From contig JACEEZ010001826.1 in assembly GCA_016584305.1 (NCBI GenBank), positions 27,501 through 91,500 on the forward strand: a stretch of 64,000 bases of DNA, written 5' to 3'. The stretch is from Chionoecetes opilio. Lineage: Eukaryota; Arthropoda; Malacostraca; Decapoda; Majidae. The first letter of the stretch is position 1. Each line of letters begins with the position of its first letter. A program made the position numbers and the translations under genes. The notes under the pieces are model-generated. The model was not told the origin of the DNA. It saw nothing but the letters and a program-made list of their open reading frames with translations, and did not search any database. Of the stretch, positions 32,701-46,980 are shown piece after piece.

Positions 32701-35700
32701 CACACAGCCTAATAAACACACCAAAAAGCCTAGAAAACACAAAGCCTAGATAAACACACCACCAGCCTAGTAAAACACAGCCTTTGAAAAAACACACCAC
32801 CACCTAGATAAAAAACACCAAAAGCCTAGATAAACCACACACAGCCTAGATAAACACACACACAGGGCCCAGTAAAACCCCACCACAGCCCCGATAAACA
32901 ACCACCAGCCCAGATAAAAAACAGCCCCCATAAACACACCACCCACCTAGATTAAAAACACACCTAGATAAACCACCACCCCTAATAAAAAAACAGCCTA
33001 GATAAAAAACACCCCCAGCCAGATAAACACCCAGCCCAAAAAAAACAACCAAGCCTAATTTAAAAACAAAACACAGGGCCCAGATAAAAACACACAAAAG
33101 CCTAGATAAACCAACCCCCCACCACCTAGATAAAAACCCCCACCAGCCTAGATAAACACACAAGCCTAGATAAACACACACACAAACCTAGATAAAAACA
33201 CCACCAACCCAGATAAAAACACCCCACAGCCCAGATAAACACACCCAAACCGCCCAGATAAAAAACACAGCCTAGATAAAAAAACAGCCTAGAAAACCAA
33301 AACCCCCAGCCCAGATAAAAAAACCACCAGCCCAGATAAAAAACACCACCAGCCTAGATCACCCCACCACCAGGCCCCAGATAAAACACACAGGGCCCAG
33401 ATAAAACCCCCACCCCCAGATAAACACACAAAAGCCTAGATAAAAACAACCCCCCAGCCTAGAAACACACCCCAGCCTAGATAAACAAAAACAAACAGCC
33501 TAGATAAACACACCCCCAGCCTAGAAAACACACCCAAAAAGGGCCAGATAAACACACCACCACTAGATAAAAACACAAAACAGCCTGATAAAAACCCCAC
33601 AAACCAGATAAAAAACACCACCAGCCTAGATAAACACACAAAAAGCCTAGAAAACACAAAAAGCCTAGATAAAAACACAAACAGCCTAATAAACCACCAC
33701 CAAACCTAGATAAACACAAACCCCAGCCTAGATAAACACACCAAAAAGCCTAATAAACACCCCCACCAGCCCCAGAAAAACCCCAAAGAGGCCAGATAAA
33801 CCCCACATTTTCAGCCCAGATAAACCACACACAGGGCCCAATAAAAAACAAAACAGCCTAGAAAAACCCCACCACCCCGCCCAGATAAAAAAACACCAAC
33901 CCGCCCCAGATAAACACACAAAAAGCCTAGCCAAACACACAACCAAACCCAGATAAACACACCACCAACCAATAACCACACCCAAACCTAGATAAAACAC
34001 ACACAGCCTAGATAAACACACACACAGCCCAGATAAAAACCCCAAAAAAAGCCCCGATAAACACACACAACAAACCTAGATAAACACACCACCCCCCTAG
34101 AAAACCACCCAAAAAGCCTAATAAACCCACAAACAGCCTAGATAAAAAACACCACCAGCCCCAGATAAACACCCACCAGCCCAAAATAAAAACACCCCCC
34201 AGCCTAATAAACACACAAACAAACCTAGATAAAAACACCACCCCCTAGATAAACACACCCCCAAACCTAGATAAACACACCACCCCGCCTAGTAAACCCC
34301 AAAAAAACAGCCAATAAACAAACCACCAGCCTAGATAAACAAAAAAAACCCGCCTAGAAAAAAAACACCAAACCCGCCTAGAAAAAAAAAACCACAAAAA
34401 AGCCCAAATAAACACACAACCAGCCAGAAAACACCACCAGCCTAGATAAAAAACACCCCACAGCCTAGATAAACACGCACCCCCGCCCAGATAAAAAAAC
34501 GGGCACACAGCCTAATAAAAAACGCACACAGCCTAGATAAACACACCCCCAGCCTAGAAAACACACCACCAGCCTAATAAAAAACACGCCTGAAAAACCA
34601 CCCCCGGGCCCGATAAACACACCACCAGCCTGAAAACACAAAACACAGCCTAGATAAAACCCCACACACAGCCAGATAAAACCCCACCACCAGCTTAGAT
34701 AAACACACAAACCGCCCGTAAACACACCCCAAAAGGGCCCAGATAAACACACAAACAACTAGAAAAACACACCACCAGCCAGATAAACACACCACCCAGC
34801 CCAATAAAAACACACCCAAAACCAGATAAAAACACCACCCGCCTTGATAAAAAAACACCCAACCTAGATAAACACAAAAAACAGCCTAGATAAAAACACC
34901 CCAAAAGCCGAAATTTAAAAACACCACCAGCCTAAAAAAACACACCCCCCAGCCCAGATAAACACACCCCAGCCTAGATAAAAACCCCCACACAGCCCCA
35001 GATAAACACACCCCCAGCCTTGATAAACACACCACCAGCCTAGATAAAAACACACACAGCCTAGATAAACACACCACCCCGCCTAGATAAACACACGCCT
35101 AAAATAAACACAACCAGCCTTAAAAAACACCCACCAGCCTAGATAAAAAACACACACAGCCTAGATAAACCACACCAAACCCGCCTTTAAAAAACACACC
35201 CCCAGCTAAAATAAAAAACACCACCAGCCTAAATAAACACACCCAAAAAGGGCCCAGATAAACACACCACCCCCCTAGATAAAAACACCACCAGCCTAGA
35301 TAAACACACCACCAGCCTAGATAAACACACCACCAGCCTAGATAAACCCACACCCGCCTAGATAAAACCCCAAACACAGCCTTAAAATAAAAAACACCCC
35401 CCAGCCTAGGGTTTAAAAACACACACAGGGCCCAGATAAAAAAAAACCGGGCCCCCATAACCCCACACACACAACCCCAGATAAACACACCACCCGCCCA
35501 GATAAAACCAAAAAACAACCTAGATAAACAACCACCAGCCTAGATAAAAAAAACCCCCAGCCTTTGATAAAAAACACACACACCTAGATAAACGCACCAA
35601 AACAGCCTAGATAAACACACACAGCCTAGATAAACCACCACCAGCCTAGATAAAAAACCCCCCAGCCCAGATAAAAAACACACAGCCTAGATAACCCAAA

Positions 35701-38700
35701 AGCCTAGAAAAAACCCCACCACCAGCCCAGAAAAAAAACACCAACCCGCCTAGAAAACCACCCCCAGCCCAATAAAAACACCACCACCTGATAAACACAC
35801 AGCCTAATAAAAAACCCACACAGCCTAATAAACACACCAAACCCGCCAGTAAACACACAGCCTAGATAAACACACAAAACAGCCTAGATAAACACACCAC
35901 AGCCTAGATAAAAAACACAACCCAGGAAAACAACCCCCAGCCTAGATAAACCCTTTCCACCAGCCCCAGATAAAAAACAACCCGCCAGAAAAACAAAACA
36001 CACAGGGCCCCAGATAAAACACACAACCCCCAGATAAAAAAAACAAAAAGCCTAGATAAACACACCCTACCAGATAAAAAACACCACCGCCCAGATAAAA
36101 CCCCCGCCTAGATAAAAACACAAACAGGGTAGAAAACAAACACCAGCCTAGAAAACACACCACCAGCCTAGGGAAAAAACACCCGCCCCAGATTTAAAAA
36201 CCCCCCAACCCCTAGATTTTAAAAACAAAACACAGCCCAGATAAAAACACACACACCTAGAAAAACCCCACACACAGCCTAGATAAACACCCCCACACAC
36301 CTAGATAAACACACAACAGCCTAAAATAAACACAACCCAAAAAGCCAGATAAAAACACAAACAGCCTAGATAAAAAACACACACAGCCCAAAAAAGCACA
36401 CAGCCTAGAAAACACCCAGCCTAGATAAACCACAAACAGCCAGATAAACACAACCCCCCCAGCCCAGGTAAAACAAAAAACCACCAGCCAAAATAAACAC
36501 ACGCCTAGATAAACAAAACCCCCCAACCTAAAAAAACACAAAAACCTAAATAAAAAAACATTTCAAAAGGGCCCAGATAAAAAACACACCCAGCCCAGAT
36601 AAAAAACACACCCAGCTAGATAAAACCCCACACACACCTAGATAAAAAACAAACAAACCTAGATAAACACACAAACACCTAGATTAAAACCACAAAAAGC
36701 CTAGAAAACACATCCCGCCTTGTAAAAACACCCCTAGCCTAGATAAAACACAAACCGGGCCCAGATAAAAAAACCCCCAACCCCCCTAGATAAACACACA
36801 CCCCCGCCCAATTTAAAAACACCACCAGCCTAGATTTAAAAAAAAAAGCGCCCAAAATAAAAACACAAAACAGCCTAGAAAAAACACCACCACCCTAGAT
36901 AAACCCCACAAAAAGCCCCAGAAAACCCACACACGCCTAGATAAAAACACCAAACCGGGCCCAGATAAAAAAAAACCACCAGCCTAGATAAACACACCCC
37001 CCCCCCTAGATAAACAAAACACCACAGCCTAGATAACCCCCCACCCAAACCCGCCTAGATTTAAAAACACCCCCCCACCTAGATTAAAAACCCCCCACCG
37101 CCCCAGAAAAAAAACCCCAAACCCCGAAAAACACCAACCCCCTAGATAAACACCCACCCCCCCCTAGATAAAAAACACCACCACCTAGAAAAAAAACAAA
37201 CCCCCCCCCCCAGATTTAAACCCCCCACCAGCCAGATAAACAAAACACACAGCCCCAGATTTAAAACACCACCAGCCAGATAAAAAACACCACCAAACCT
37301 AGAAAACCCCACCACCAGCCCAAATAAACCCCACCACCAGCCAGTTAAAAACCCCCCCCCAGCCTAGATAAAAACCCACCACCCCCAGAATTAAAAACAC
37401 ACACAGCCTAGAAAAACAAAACCCCCAGCCCCAGATAAAACACACCCCCCAGCCCCAGAAAAACACCCCCCAAAAACAGCCTAGATAAACAACCAAACCC
37501 GCCCAGATAAAACACACCCAACCCCCTAGATAAACAACCACCAGCCTAGATTAAAAACACCCCCAGCCCAGATAAACACACACCACCTAATAAACACACA
37601 CACAGCCCAGATTTAAAAACCCCACACAGCCCAGATAAACACACCCCCGCCTTTGATAAAAACCCCCAGCCTAGATAAACACACCCACAGCCAAAAAAAC
37701 ACAAAAACCGCCTAGATTAAAAAACACAAACAGCCCCAAAATAAACACACACAGCCTAGATAAACCAAACAGCCCAGATAAAAACCCCCAAAAAAGCCTA
37801 GATAAACCCCCCACAGTAGATAAACACACCACCCGCCTAGAAAAAACAAACACACAGATAAAAAACACCAAAAACCCCCAGCCTAGATTAAAAAACACCA
37901 CCCCCCCTAGATAAAAACACAGCCTAGGTAAACACACCACCGCCCAGATAAACACCACCAGAAAACACAAAACCCCCAGGCCCCCCGATAAAAAACACCA
38001 CCAAACCAGATAAACACCCACCAGCCCCAGATAAACACACACACAGCCCAGATAAACACACCAACCCGCCTAGATAAAAAACCACACCACCCTAGATAAA
38101 AAAACACACAAGCCTAGATAAACACACAGCCTAGATAAAAAAACACCACCACCCAGATAAACCCCACAGCCAGATAAAAACACACACGCCTAATAAACAC
38201 ACCACCCCGCCTAGATAAACACACCACCCGCCTAGATAAACACCCCCCAGCCCGGGTAAACACACAGCCTAGATAAAACACACAAAAAACCTAGAAAAAC
38301 CCCACACACCTAGATAAAAAAAACACCCCAAACCCAGATAAACCCCACACAAAACCCCAAAATAAAACACACACAAAGCCTAGATAAACCACCACCACCT
38401 AGATAAACACACCACCAGCCCAGATAAAAAAAACCCCCCAAACCTGATAAAACAAGCCCAGATAAAAAACACCACCCAGCCTAGATAAACACACACACAG
38501 CCTAGATAAACCAAAACCACCAAAACCTAGATAAACACACAGCCTAGATAAAAACACCCCACCTAGATAAAACAAACAGCCTAGATAAACACACCCCCAG
38601 CCAATAAAACACACCCGCCTAGATAAAAAAACAAACAGCCTAGATAAACAACACACCCGCCTTAAAAAACCCCACCACCAGCCTAGATAAACACAAACAA

Positions 38701-41700
38701 AGCCTAGATAAAAACAAAAAACAAACCTAGATAAACACACCACCAGCCAGATAAAAACACAAAAAAGCCTAGTAAACCACACACAGCCCAGAAAACACAC
38801 ACACAGCCTAGAAAACACCGGGCCCAGATAAACCCCACCCGCCTAGATTAAAAAACCAGCCAGATAAACACACACAAGCCTTTAAAAAACACACACAAAC
38901 CCGCCCGATAAAACACACAAACAGCCTAGATAAAACCCCAAAACAAGCCTAGGGTAAACACACAAACAGCCTAGAAAAAAACACCACCAGCCTAGATAAA
39001 CACAACCCCCAGCCAATAAACCCCAAACCCCCAGCCTAGATAAACACACCACAGCCTAGATAAACACACACCCAACCCAGATAAACCCCACACACAGCCT
39101 AGAAAAAAACCCCACCACCAGCCCAGTTTAAAAAAAACACACAGCCTAGAAAACACACCCCACCTTTGATAAACCCCCACACACCCGCCTAGATAAACAA
39201 AACCAAACCCGCCTAGATAAACCCCCCACCCCCCCCCAATAAAAAACCCCCACCCCCTAGATAAAAAACCCACCAAACCCAGATAAAAACACACACAGCC
39301 TAGATAAAAAACACACACAGCCTAGGGTAAAACCAAAACGCCCAGATAAAACCACCACCCCGCCTAGATAAACACACCACCAGCCTAGATAAACACACAC
39401 AGCCTAGATAAACACACAAAACCGAAAAACACCCCCACCAAACCCAGATAAACAAAACCACCAGCCTAGATAAACCCCACACCACCTAGATAAACACACC
39501 ACCCCCTAGATAAAAACACAGCCCAATAAAACACACCCAGCCAGATAAACACACCACCAGCCTAGATAAACACACAGCCTGATAAACACACACAAAGCCT
39601 AGATAAACACCAACAGCCCAGATAAACACACAGCCCCAGAAAAAACCCCCCACCCCCCAGCCTAATAAAAATAACCCCCAGCCTAGATAAACACACAGCC
39701 CCAGATAAACACACACACAAAACCTAAATAAACACACACACAGCCTAGATAAACACACAAACAGCCTAGTAAACACACCACCAGCCTGATAAAAAACACC
39801 CCCACCTAGATAAAAAACACAGCCTAGATTTAAAAAAAACAAACAGGGCCCAGATAAAAAACACCACCAGGGCCCAGATTAAAAAACCCCAAAACCTAGA
39901 AAAACCACCAACAGCCTAAAATAAACACCCAACAGCCTAGAAAAAACACACACACAGCCTAGATAAAAAACACACACACCTAGAAAAACCCCCACAGCCT
40001 TTGATAAACCACACAAAGCCTAGATAAACACACACACAGGGCCTTTGATAAAAAAACACAAAAAGCCTAGATAAAAAACACAAATAGCCTAAAAAACACA
40101 CACAAAGCCTAGATAAACACACAGCCTAGAAAACACACAGCCTAGATAAAAACACAAAAGCCTGATAAAAAACCCCCACCCAAACCCAGAAAAAAACACC
40201 CCACCAGCTAGATAAAAACACAGCCTAGATAAACCCACCACCAGGGCCAGATAAACACACAAAAAAGCCTAGATTTAAAAAAAAACACAGCCCAGATAAA
40301 AACACACACCTAGAAAAAAACAAAACACCCGCCTAAAAAAACACCACACAGCCTAGATAAAACACAAACAGCCTAGATAAACACACAAACAGCCAGAAAA
40401 AACACCAAACACCTAAATAAAAAACACCAAAAACCTAGATAAAACACAAACCCGCCTAGAAAAAAAACCCAAACCCGCCTAGATAAACCCCAACATCAGC
40501 CTGATAAAAAACACCCCCTACCTTTGATAAACACACCCCCGCCTAGATAAAAAACCCCCCACCTAGATAAACACAAAACAAAAGGGCCCAGAAAACACAC
40601 CCCTAGCCTAATAAAAACACCACCAAACCCCAGATAAAAACACAAACAGCCTAGATAAACACACCACCCCCTAGATAAAAAACACCACCACCTAGATAAA
40701 AACAAAACCGCCTAGATAAAACACCACCCAAACCCCCAGATAAAAACACAAACACCTTTGATAAACCCCAACCCCAGCCCAGATAAAACCCCAAAACCCC
40801 CACCCTAGATAAAACACAAACAGCCTAGTAAACACACCACCAGCCTAATAAACACACCATAGCCCAGATAAACACAAAACCCCCAAACCCAGGGAAAACA
40901 AAAGCCTAGATAAAACAAAAAAAAGCCCCAGATAAAAAACACCACCGGGCCCAAATAAAAAACACCCCCAGCCCAGATAAAACCCCCACCACCACCTAGA
41001 TAAACCCCCCCAAAAAGCCTAGATAAAAAAACCCCCCAGCCTAGATAAAAACACACACAGCCTAGATAAACACACCACCAGCCTAGATAAACACACCCCC
41101 AAGGGCCCAGATAAAAAAAAAACAGCCTAGATAAAACACACCACCGCCTAGATAAACCCCACCACCCGCCAGATAAAAAAACCACCACCTAGAAAACACA
41201 CAAACGCCCCAGATAAACAAAACCACCAGCCTAGATAAACACACAAACCGGGCCCAGATAAACCACCCCCAGCCTGATAAACACACCCCCAACCAGTAAA
41301 CCACCACCACCCCAGAAAAACCACCACCAGCCTAGATAAAAACACCCCCCGCCTAGATAAAAACACCAAAACCCTTTGATTTAAAAAAAAACCACACCTA
41401 GATAAAAAAACACCCAAAAGCCCAGTAAAAAACACCACCAGCCTAGATAAACACACACACCGCCTAGGGTAAAACCCCCCACCAGCCTAGATAAAACAAA
41501 ACCACAGGCCCCAGTAAAACACCACCAGCCTAGTAAACAAACCCAGCCCAGATAAACAAAACACACAGCCTAGATAAACCCCACCCCACCAAACCCCGAA
41601 AACCCCACACACAGCCCAGATTTAAAAACACAGCCAGGGTAAAAACCCCCCACCCCCTAGATAAAACCCCACAGCCTAGAAAAAACACACAAAAAGCCAG

Positions 41701-43485
41701 AAAAAACCACAAAAACAGCCAGATAAAACCCACAGCCTAGATAAACACAAAAAACCAAACCCAAAATAAACACACACACAGCCCAGATAAACACACCACC
41801 AGCCTAGGGTAAACACCCCACAGCCCCTAGATAAAAAAACACACAAACCAGAAAACACCCAAAGCCTAAAAAACACACCACCAGCCTAGATAAACACCAG
41901 CCTAGATAAACAAAACCACCAGCCCAGATAAACACACAGCCTAGATAAACCCCACCCCCCAGCCCCAGATAAAAAACACCAAACCCCCTTAGGGTAAAAA
42001 CACCCCCAGCCCAGATAAAAAACCCCACACAGCCTTTGATAAACAAACCACCACCTAGATAAACACCCAAAGCCTAGATAAACACACACACAGCCTAGAT
42101 AAAAAAAATAGCCTAGATAAACACACCCCAGCCTAGATAAAAAAAAACGCCTAGATCAAAAAAACACACAGCCTAGAAAAAACCACCACCAGCCTAGATA
42201 AACACACCACCAGCCCAGATAAACACACAGCCTAGATAAACACCAAACAGCCTAGATAAAAAAACACCCCCAAACCTAGATAAACAAAAAAAACAGCCAG
42301 ATAAACACACCCCACAGCCTAGATAAACACACACAAAAAGCTAAAATAAAAACACCACCCGCCCAGGAAAAAACCCCACCACCCTAGATAAAAAACACCA
42401 CCCCGCCGGGTAAACACACAGCCTAGATAAAAAAACCCCCACCCGCCTAGATAAACACCCACAGCCCCAGAAAAACACAAACCCCCAAACCTAGATAAAA
42501 ACACAGCCAGGGTAAAAACACCACCACCTAGATAAACACACGCCTAGATAAAAAACACCACCAGCCTGATAAAACACAGCCTAGATAAACAACAAACGCC
42601 TAGAAAAAACAACAAACAAGGGCCCAGATAAACACACCACCGCCCAGATAAACACACACACAGCCTAGAAAAAACACCCCCAAAAAGCCTGGATAACCCA
42701 AACAGGGCCCAGATAAACACACCACCCGCCAGATAAAAAACACCCCCAGCCTAAAATAAAACACAAACAGCCTAATAAACAACAAAAAACACCCTAGATA
42801 AAACACACAAAAACCTAGATAAACACACCAAAAACCTAGATAAACACACAAACAGCCCAGATAAAACCCCACCACCCCCCCAGATAAACAACAAAAAAGC
42901 CTAGATAAACAACAAACGCCCAGAAAACCCCACACACAGCCTAGATAAAACACACAGCCTAGATAAAAAACACCACCAGCCCAGAAAAAACACCCCCACC
43001 CGCCTAGAAAAAACCCACAAAAAAACCTAGATAAACCACAAAACAGCCCCAAAATAAACACAACCCCCCAGCCCCAGATAAAACAAAACCACCGGTAATA
43101 AACCCCACCCAAAAAGCCTAGATAAAAAACACCAAAAAAGCCTAATAAACACACAAAAAAGCCTAGATAAAAACACAGCCTAGATAAAAACCCCCAAAAA
43201 AGCCTAGAAAAAAAAACACACACAGCCTAGATAAAAACCCCCAGGGCCCAAAAAAACACACAAACAGCCTAGTAAACCCCACAAACAGCCAGATTTAAAA
43301 ACACCACAGGGCCCAGATAAAAAACACAAAAAGCCCAGATAAAAAACACAGCCAGTAAAACACCCCAGCCTAGATAAACACACCACCACCTAATAAACAC
43401 ACAAAAAGGGCCCCGATAAAAACACAACCCAGATAAAAACCCCCACCAAACCTAGATAAAAACACAAAAAGCCTAGATAAACACC
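26740..43485. repeat. Very long error-rich version of the 21-bp satellite
   Basis: The core AGCCTAGATAAACACAC is recognisable throughout nearly 17 kb but mixed with altered forms: GCCCAGATAAA, GGGCCCAGATA, CTTTGATAAA, lost bases and longer A and C runs. It corresponds to the clean 2.7-kb array at 16013-18712. The changes are scattered at almost every unit, unlike the few variants in the clean array. Confidence 0.93.
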
Positions 43486-43512
43486 CACACACCCGCACAC
43501 ACACACCCTCAC

Positions 43513-43613
43513 CATGCCAATCAGCTGTAGGGGCAGGAAGTGGTAGATGAGGAGTATTCCCAGGGACATCACCGTCCAACTCATGTCCCACTGATCCTCC
43601 ACTGTGTACACTC
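43513..43613 (-). CDS. TMEM164: TMEM164-like exon, second copy
   Basis: Same 101-base exon as at 18749-18849, with the same acceptor and donor and the same phases. The few base differences, for example in the Ile-Leu-Leu and Tyr-His codons, are synonymous, so this copy is intact. It marks the point where clean sequence resumes after the error-rich block. Its upstream partner is the intact copy at 50210-50288; its downstream partner at 25944-26112 is frame-broken. Confidence 0.85.
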
Positions 43614-43652
43614 CTGGGGACATACACACACTGCCTCACTGGTACGTGTAGG

Positions 43653-43693
43653 GGGTGGGGGGGGGGGGGGTTGCATGGGGGGGGGGGGGTGAA
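43653..43693. repeat. Poly-G tracts, second copy
   Basis: Same position and form as 18884-18924. Confidence 0.8.
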
Positions 43694-43754
43694 GTGTCCA
43701 GTGAAGAGGTGGCAGGATGTGGATTGAAGGAGCCGAGTACAGTGCTGAGAGTAA
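43694..43754 (+). pseudogene. LINE C-terminal coding fragment left of the Harbinger insertion (copy 2)
   Basis: Encodes EEVAGCGLKEPSTVLRV, differing from copy 1 at the KGL/KEP position. TAA at 43752-43754 is the target duplication. Confidence 0.65.
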
Positions 43755-44002
43755 GGCCTGGTTCACACTGGGCAAATGTTGGTCCCCGGGGAGTAAATAT
43801 CAACCTGTGTTTGACGGAAAAACCTCCACCGATCAAACTCTTTCTCTGCTGAGTTGCCGAGAATTTTCGCACGCCAAATTCAAGCAAACGCAGAAGGCAG
43901 CACCACCCTCTTTCCCGCTCACCCCAAGGACACTAGGGTCCCGCATAGAACGAGTCCCTTACGGAACGAACGACTGAAAATAGTATTCCAAAATTTTCAT
44001 TA

Positions 44003-44324
44003 CAGGTAAGTATTAATTATCCGACCTTGGGGGGACCGAAGGTAGGTCGGATAATTGGAATAGTCGGATGTTGGGATATCACAGTAACCATAAACGTAAG
44101 GACAAAATGGTATAGAACATAAAAGATGCAGCTCTTGAAGGCCGAGCCAGTGGTAGACGCCAAAGTAAAATTCATGCATAAATAAAGCCACAAATCAATG
44201 TTTTCTATAAACTAAAAAAAACTAAGTCAAATAAATGGCCAAAACAAGACACAATGTGGTGGTGAAAAAGTCGGTTGTTTGGACAAGTCGGATGTTTGGA
44301 GGTCGGATGTTGGGAATTTGGCTG
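44003..44324. mobile_element. Tigger-like MITE, 322 bp
   Basis: Ends CAGGTAAGTATTAATTATCC and ATGTTGGGAATTTGGCTG are imperfect inverted repeats, both with an ATCCGACC word, flanked by TA (44001-44002, 44325-44326). Relatives: 19235-19270 (truncated), 62540-62633 (partial) and 62807-63132. Confidence 0.75.
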
Positions 44325-44326
44325 TA

Positions 44327-44714
44327 GGAAAGAATGTGATCATATAGAACGATTCCGCCATCAAAGTAGGGCAATACCGAGGAGTTCTCATATAGAGCGC
44401 CGAAATATCGTACATAACGAAGTCTGTGTGTGCCTGGCATGGGGTGGGGAGGGGCACGGCGGCATCACAGTTCTCATCCATTATTACCAAAAAAAACATT
44501 CATGTGAAGGATATATGTTGTGATCCATTCACGATATCGTCAGTTATCGTAATTTATTGATGGCTTTCATTCGACGGTACACTTTCGTTGTTGTGGGTTT
44601 GTTTACAAGTTATCAGCTGTGATCGTGCGAGCCCCGACCATCCCGGGGCATTCTGGCAAGGCATGCAAGAGCAATAAGATAAGATTTTCATCCTATCTAG
44701 ACACTTTGCAAATA
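44327..44714. other. Spacer inside the Harbinger-like element
   Basis: Contains CATATAGAACG and CATATAGAGCG words but no supported gene or element ends. Absent from copy 1 because of the deletion. Confidence 0.4.
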
Positions 44715-45131
44715 CAGGTTGAAGTTCCCAAACTCGGCAACCTCGGGACCAGCGCCGAGCCGAGTAATGGAATTTTCCGACTTTTAGAACGTAGATATAT
44801 TAAGGGGAAAAAACTTCTTCAAAAGGTCAATTTTCTCAGAAATAGTTAACACATTGTTCTTCCTTTTCTTTTCAATTCCCCCAGTAGGTGTTCCTGGGCG
44901 TTTGGGAGCCATAATACCAATAACAGACCTGTAGAAGTACACAAAATAACAGTGTACACAACTCTAGTCACAACACCACTGAACAATAACAACAAACAAA
45001 TCGGCGGGAGAAACCAAGCGGCCTAGTGTGGTGGCACCCAGCGGCCGACCCGGCAACTACGCCCAGGGTTTTGGAAAATCCGGAACCATAGCTGAGTTTT
45101 GGGTGTTGCCGAGTTTGGGAACTTCAACCTG
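44715..45131 (-). mobile_element. pogo/Tigger-type element, copy 5
   Basis: Full inverted termini flanked by TA (44713-44714, 45132-45133). On the minus strand it has the remnant of the transposase start, shortened and altered (ATTCCCCC in place of the ACTTGCACC word). Confidence 0.88.
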
Positions 45132-45149
45132 TACCAACTACAAGGTTAT

Positions 45150-45330
45150 TGACTATACAAAGCGCCGCCACGTCAGCACGAACTAGGCGGACTCAAACCG
45201 CTGACCCGAATGCACAGGGACGCTGCACATTGCGATGTCACGTCTCTACCAACCTTGCCACCCTGACGGGCGCATGCAAGAGCGAGAGTCAAGCCAGGCT
45301 TATGGCACGGAACCCCTCGCCCCCTGTAGA
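45150..45330 (-). mobile_element. tRNA-like SINE fragment
   Basis: On the minus strand a box A-like TGGCAAGGTTGGTAGAGACG and, about 50 bases on, a box B-like GGTTTGAGTCCGCC are seen. Spacing fits a tRNA head. Edges and body are not defined. Confidence 0.45.
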
Positions 45331-45381
45331 TAATCCCTATTAGATTTAAGGTAAGCAACAATATGACTATTTCATCATTTA

Positions 45382-45703
45382 CAGGTTGAAGTTCCCAAAC
45401 TCGGCAACCTCGGGACCAGCGCCGAGCCGAGTAATGGAATTTTCCAACTTTTAGAACGTAGATATATTAAGGGGAAAAAATGGTTTGGGAGCCATAATAC
45501 CAATAACAGACCTGTAGAAGTACACAAAATAACAGTGTACACAACTCTACAGTCACAACACCACTGAACAATAACAACAAACAAATCGGCGGGAGAAACC
45601 AAGCGGCCTAGTGTGGTGGCACCCAGCGGCCGACCCGGCAACTACGCCCAGGGTTTTGGGTGTTGCCGAGTCTTGGGATGCCGAGTTTGGGAACTTCAAC
45701 CTG
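45382..45703 (-). mobile_element. pogo/Tigger-type element, copy 6
   Basis: Full inverted termini with TA flanks; the transposase remnant is deleted, leaving a shorter 322-bp form. Confidence 0.88.
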
Positions 45704-45902
45704 TATATGCATAACTTATCATTTATATATGTTCTGGTGTGCATGGGTGTGAATGAGTATAAAGGTAAGGGTACGGGCGGGAGGACCCATCCACCAATAT
45801 CAATTTTTCCCATAGGTTGTGTGTTTTACATAGAGCGAATTCACATAGAACGACCTCGTTTATCGACCAATTTCTAGTTCTATGTGGGCCCCTAGTGTAA
45901 TA

Positions 45903-46387
45903 CAGGTTGAAGTTCCCAAACTCGGCATCCCAAGACTCGGCAACACCCAAAACTCGGCTAGGGTTCCGGATTTTCCAAAACGCGGCAGAACACCCAAAAC
46001 CCGGCGCGTAGTTGCCGGGTCGGCCGCTGGGTGCCACCACACTAGGCCGCTGGGTGCCACCACACTAGGCCGCTTGGTTTCTCCCGCCGATTTGTTTGTT
46101 GTTATTGTTCAGTGGTGTTGTGACTGTAGAGTTGTGTACACTGTTATTTTGTGTACTTCTACAGGTCTATTATGGGTATTATGGCTCCCAAACGTCCAGG
46201 AACACCTACTGGTGCAAGTGAAAAGAAAAGGAAGAACAATGTGTTAACTATTTCTGAGAAAATTGACCTTTTGAAGAAGTTGGATGGCTTTTTTTCCCCT
46301 TAATATATCTACGTTCTAAAAGTCAGAAAATACCATTACTCGGCTCGGCGCTGGTCCCGAGGTTGCCGAGTTTGGGAACTTCAACCT

Positions 46388-46388
<1 letters not shown>
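45903..46388 (+). mobile_element. pogo/Tigger-type element, copy 7, best coding remnant
   Basis: Full termini flanked by TA (45901-45902, 46389-46390). It is the counterpart of truncated copy 4. It contains a duplicated GCTGGGTGCCACCACACTAG segment near 46024-46062. Confidence 0.9.
46172..46303 (+). pseudogene. First 43 codons of a CENP-B-like pogo/Tigger transposase
   Basis: Reads MAPKRPGTPTGASEKKRK after a short MGI leader, then VLTISEKIDLLKKLDGF, then FSP and a stop. The K/R-rich start followed by LTISEKIDLLKKLD is the beginning of the CENP-B N-terminal helix-turn-helix shared by pogo/Tigger transposases and CENP-B. The rest of the transposase, including the DDE domain, is gone: the frame passes straight into the 3' terminal region, which suggests one internal deletion gave rise to this MITE family. 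Confidence 0.75.
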
Positions 46389-46426
<38 letters not shown>

Positions 46427-46431
46427 ACAGC

Positions 46432-46495
<64 letters not shown>

Positions 46496-46545
46496 ACAGC
46501 AGTAGTAGTAGTAGTAGTAACAGCAGTAGTAGTAGCAGTAGTAAA
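46389..46545. repeat. (TAG)n microsatellite, short second copy
   Basis: Begins at the TA flank of pogo copy 7, about 155 bases with a few AACAGCAG interruptions. Confidence 0.95.
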
Positions 46546-46980
46546 TAATTCGATAATAATAGATAAATAATAGATAATTCGGTATTAACTAATTCGGTAA
46601 AAACTAACAAATTTAACTGACATCATCGTGTAATCTTTTCATCCTTACTTTGAATCCCAATTTCCCACGGCAAGGGCGATACATAGAAATACCGAAAATT
46701 TTCCGCTTTAGCTACAGCCAGACGGTGGTTAGGTGAAATCAGATTATGTTAGGTTAGACGTGGGATTTGATTTAGTGGATGATATCAAGGAAAAAATGAC
46801 GATTCACGGTTGAATGTACACTGTAAACACTGTTGATGGCGGGCATGCGGGAACAATAAACCACCCTTTGTTGCCCGTAACGAATTGCGTGTGTGAATGT
46901 AATCTCAGTATTTAGCCACTAAAGGCCGACTTCCCGGTGCTAAAAGATGCTGACATTTGCCCAGTGTGAACCAGTCTTAA

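Larger units (their letters stand above)
43755..46977. mobile_element. Harbinger-like DNA element, copy 2, with nested insertions
   Basis: Same termini and TAA flanks (43752-43754, 46978-46980) as copy 1, but longer, since it holds a full Tigger-like MITE, three pogo-type elements, a tRNA-like SINE and a short (TAG)n array. Confidence 0.78.
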
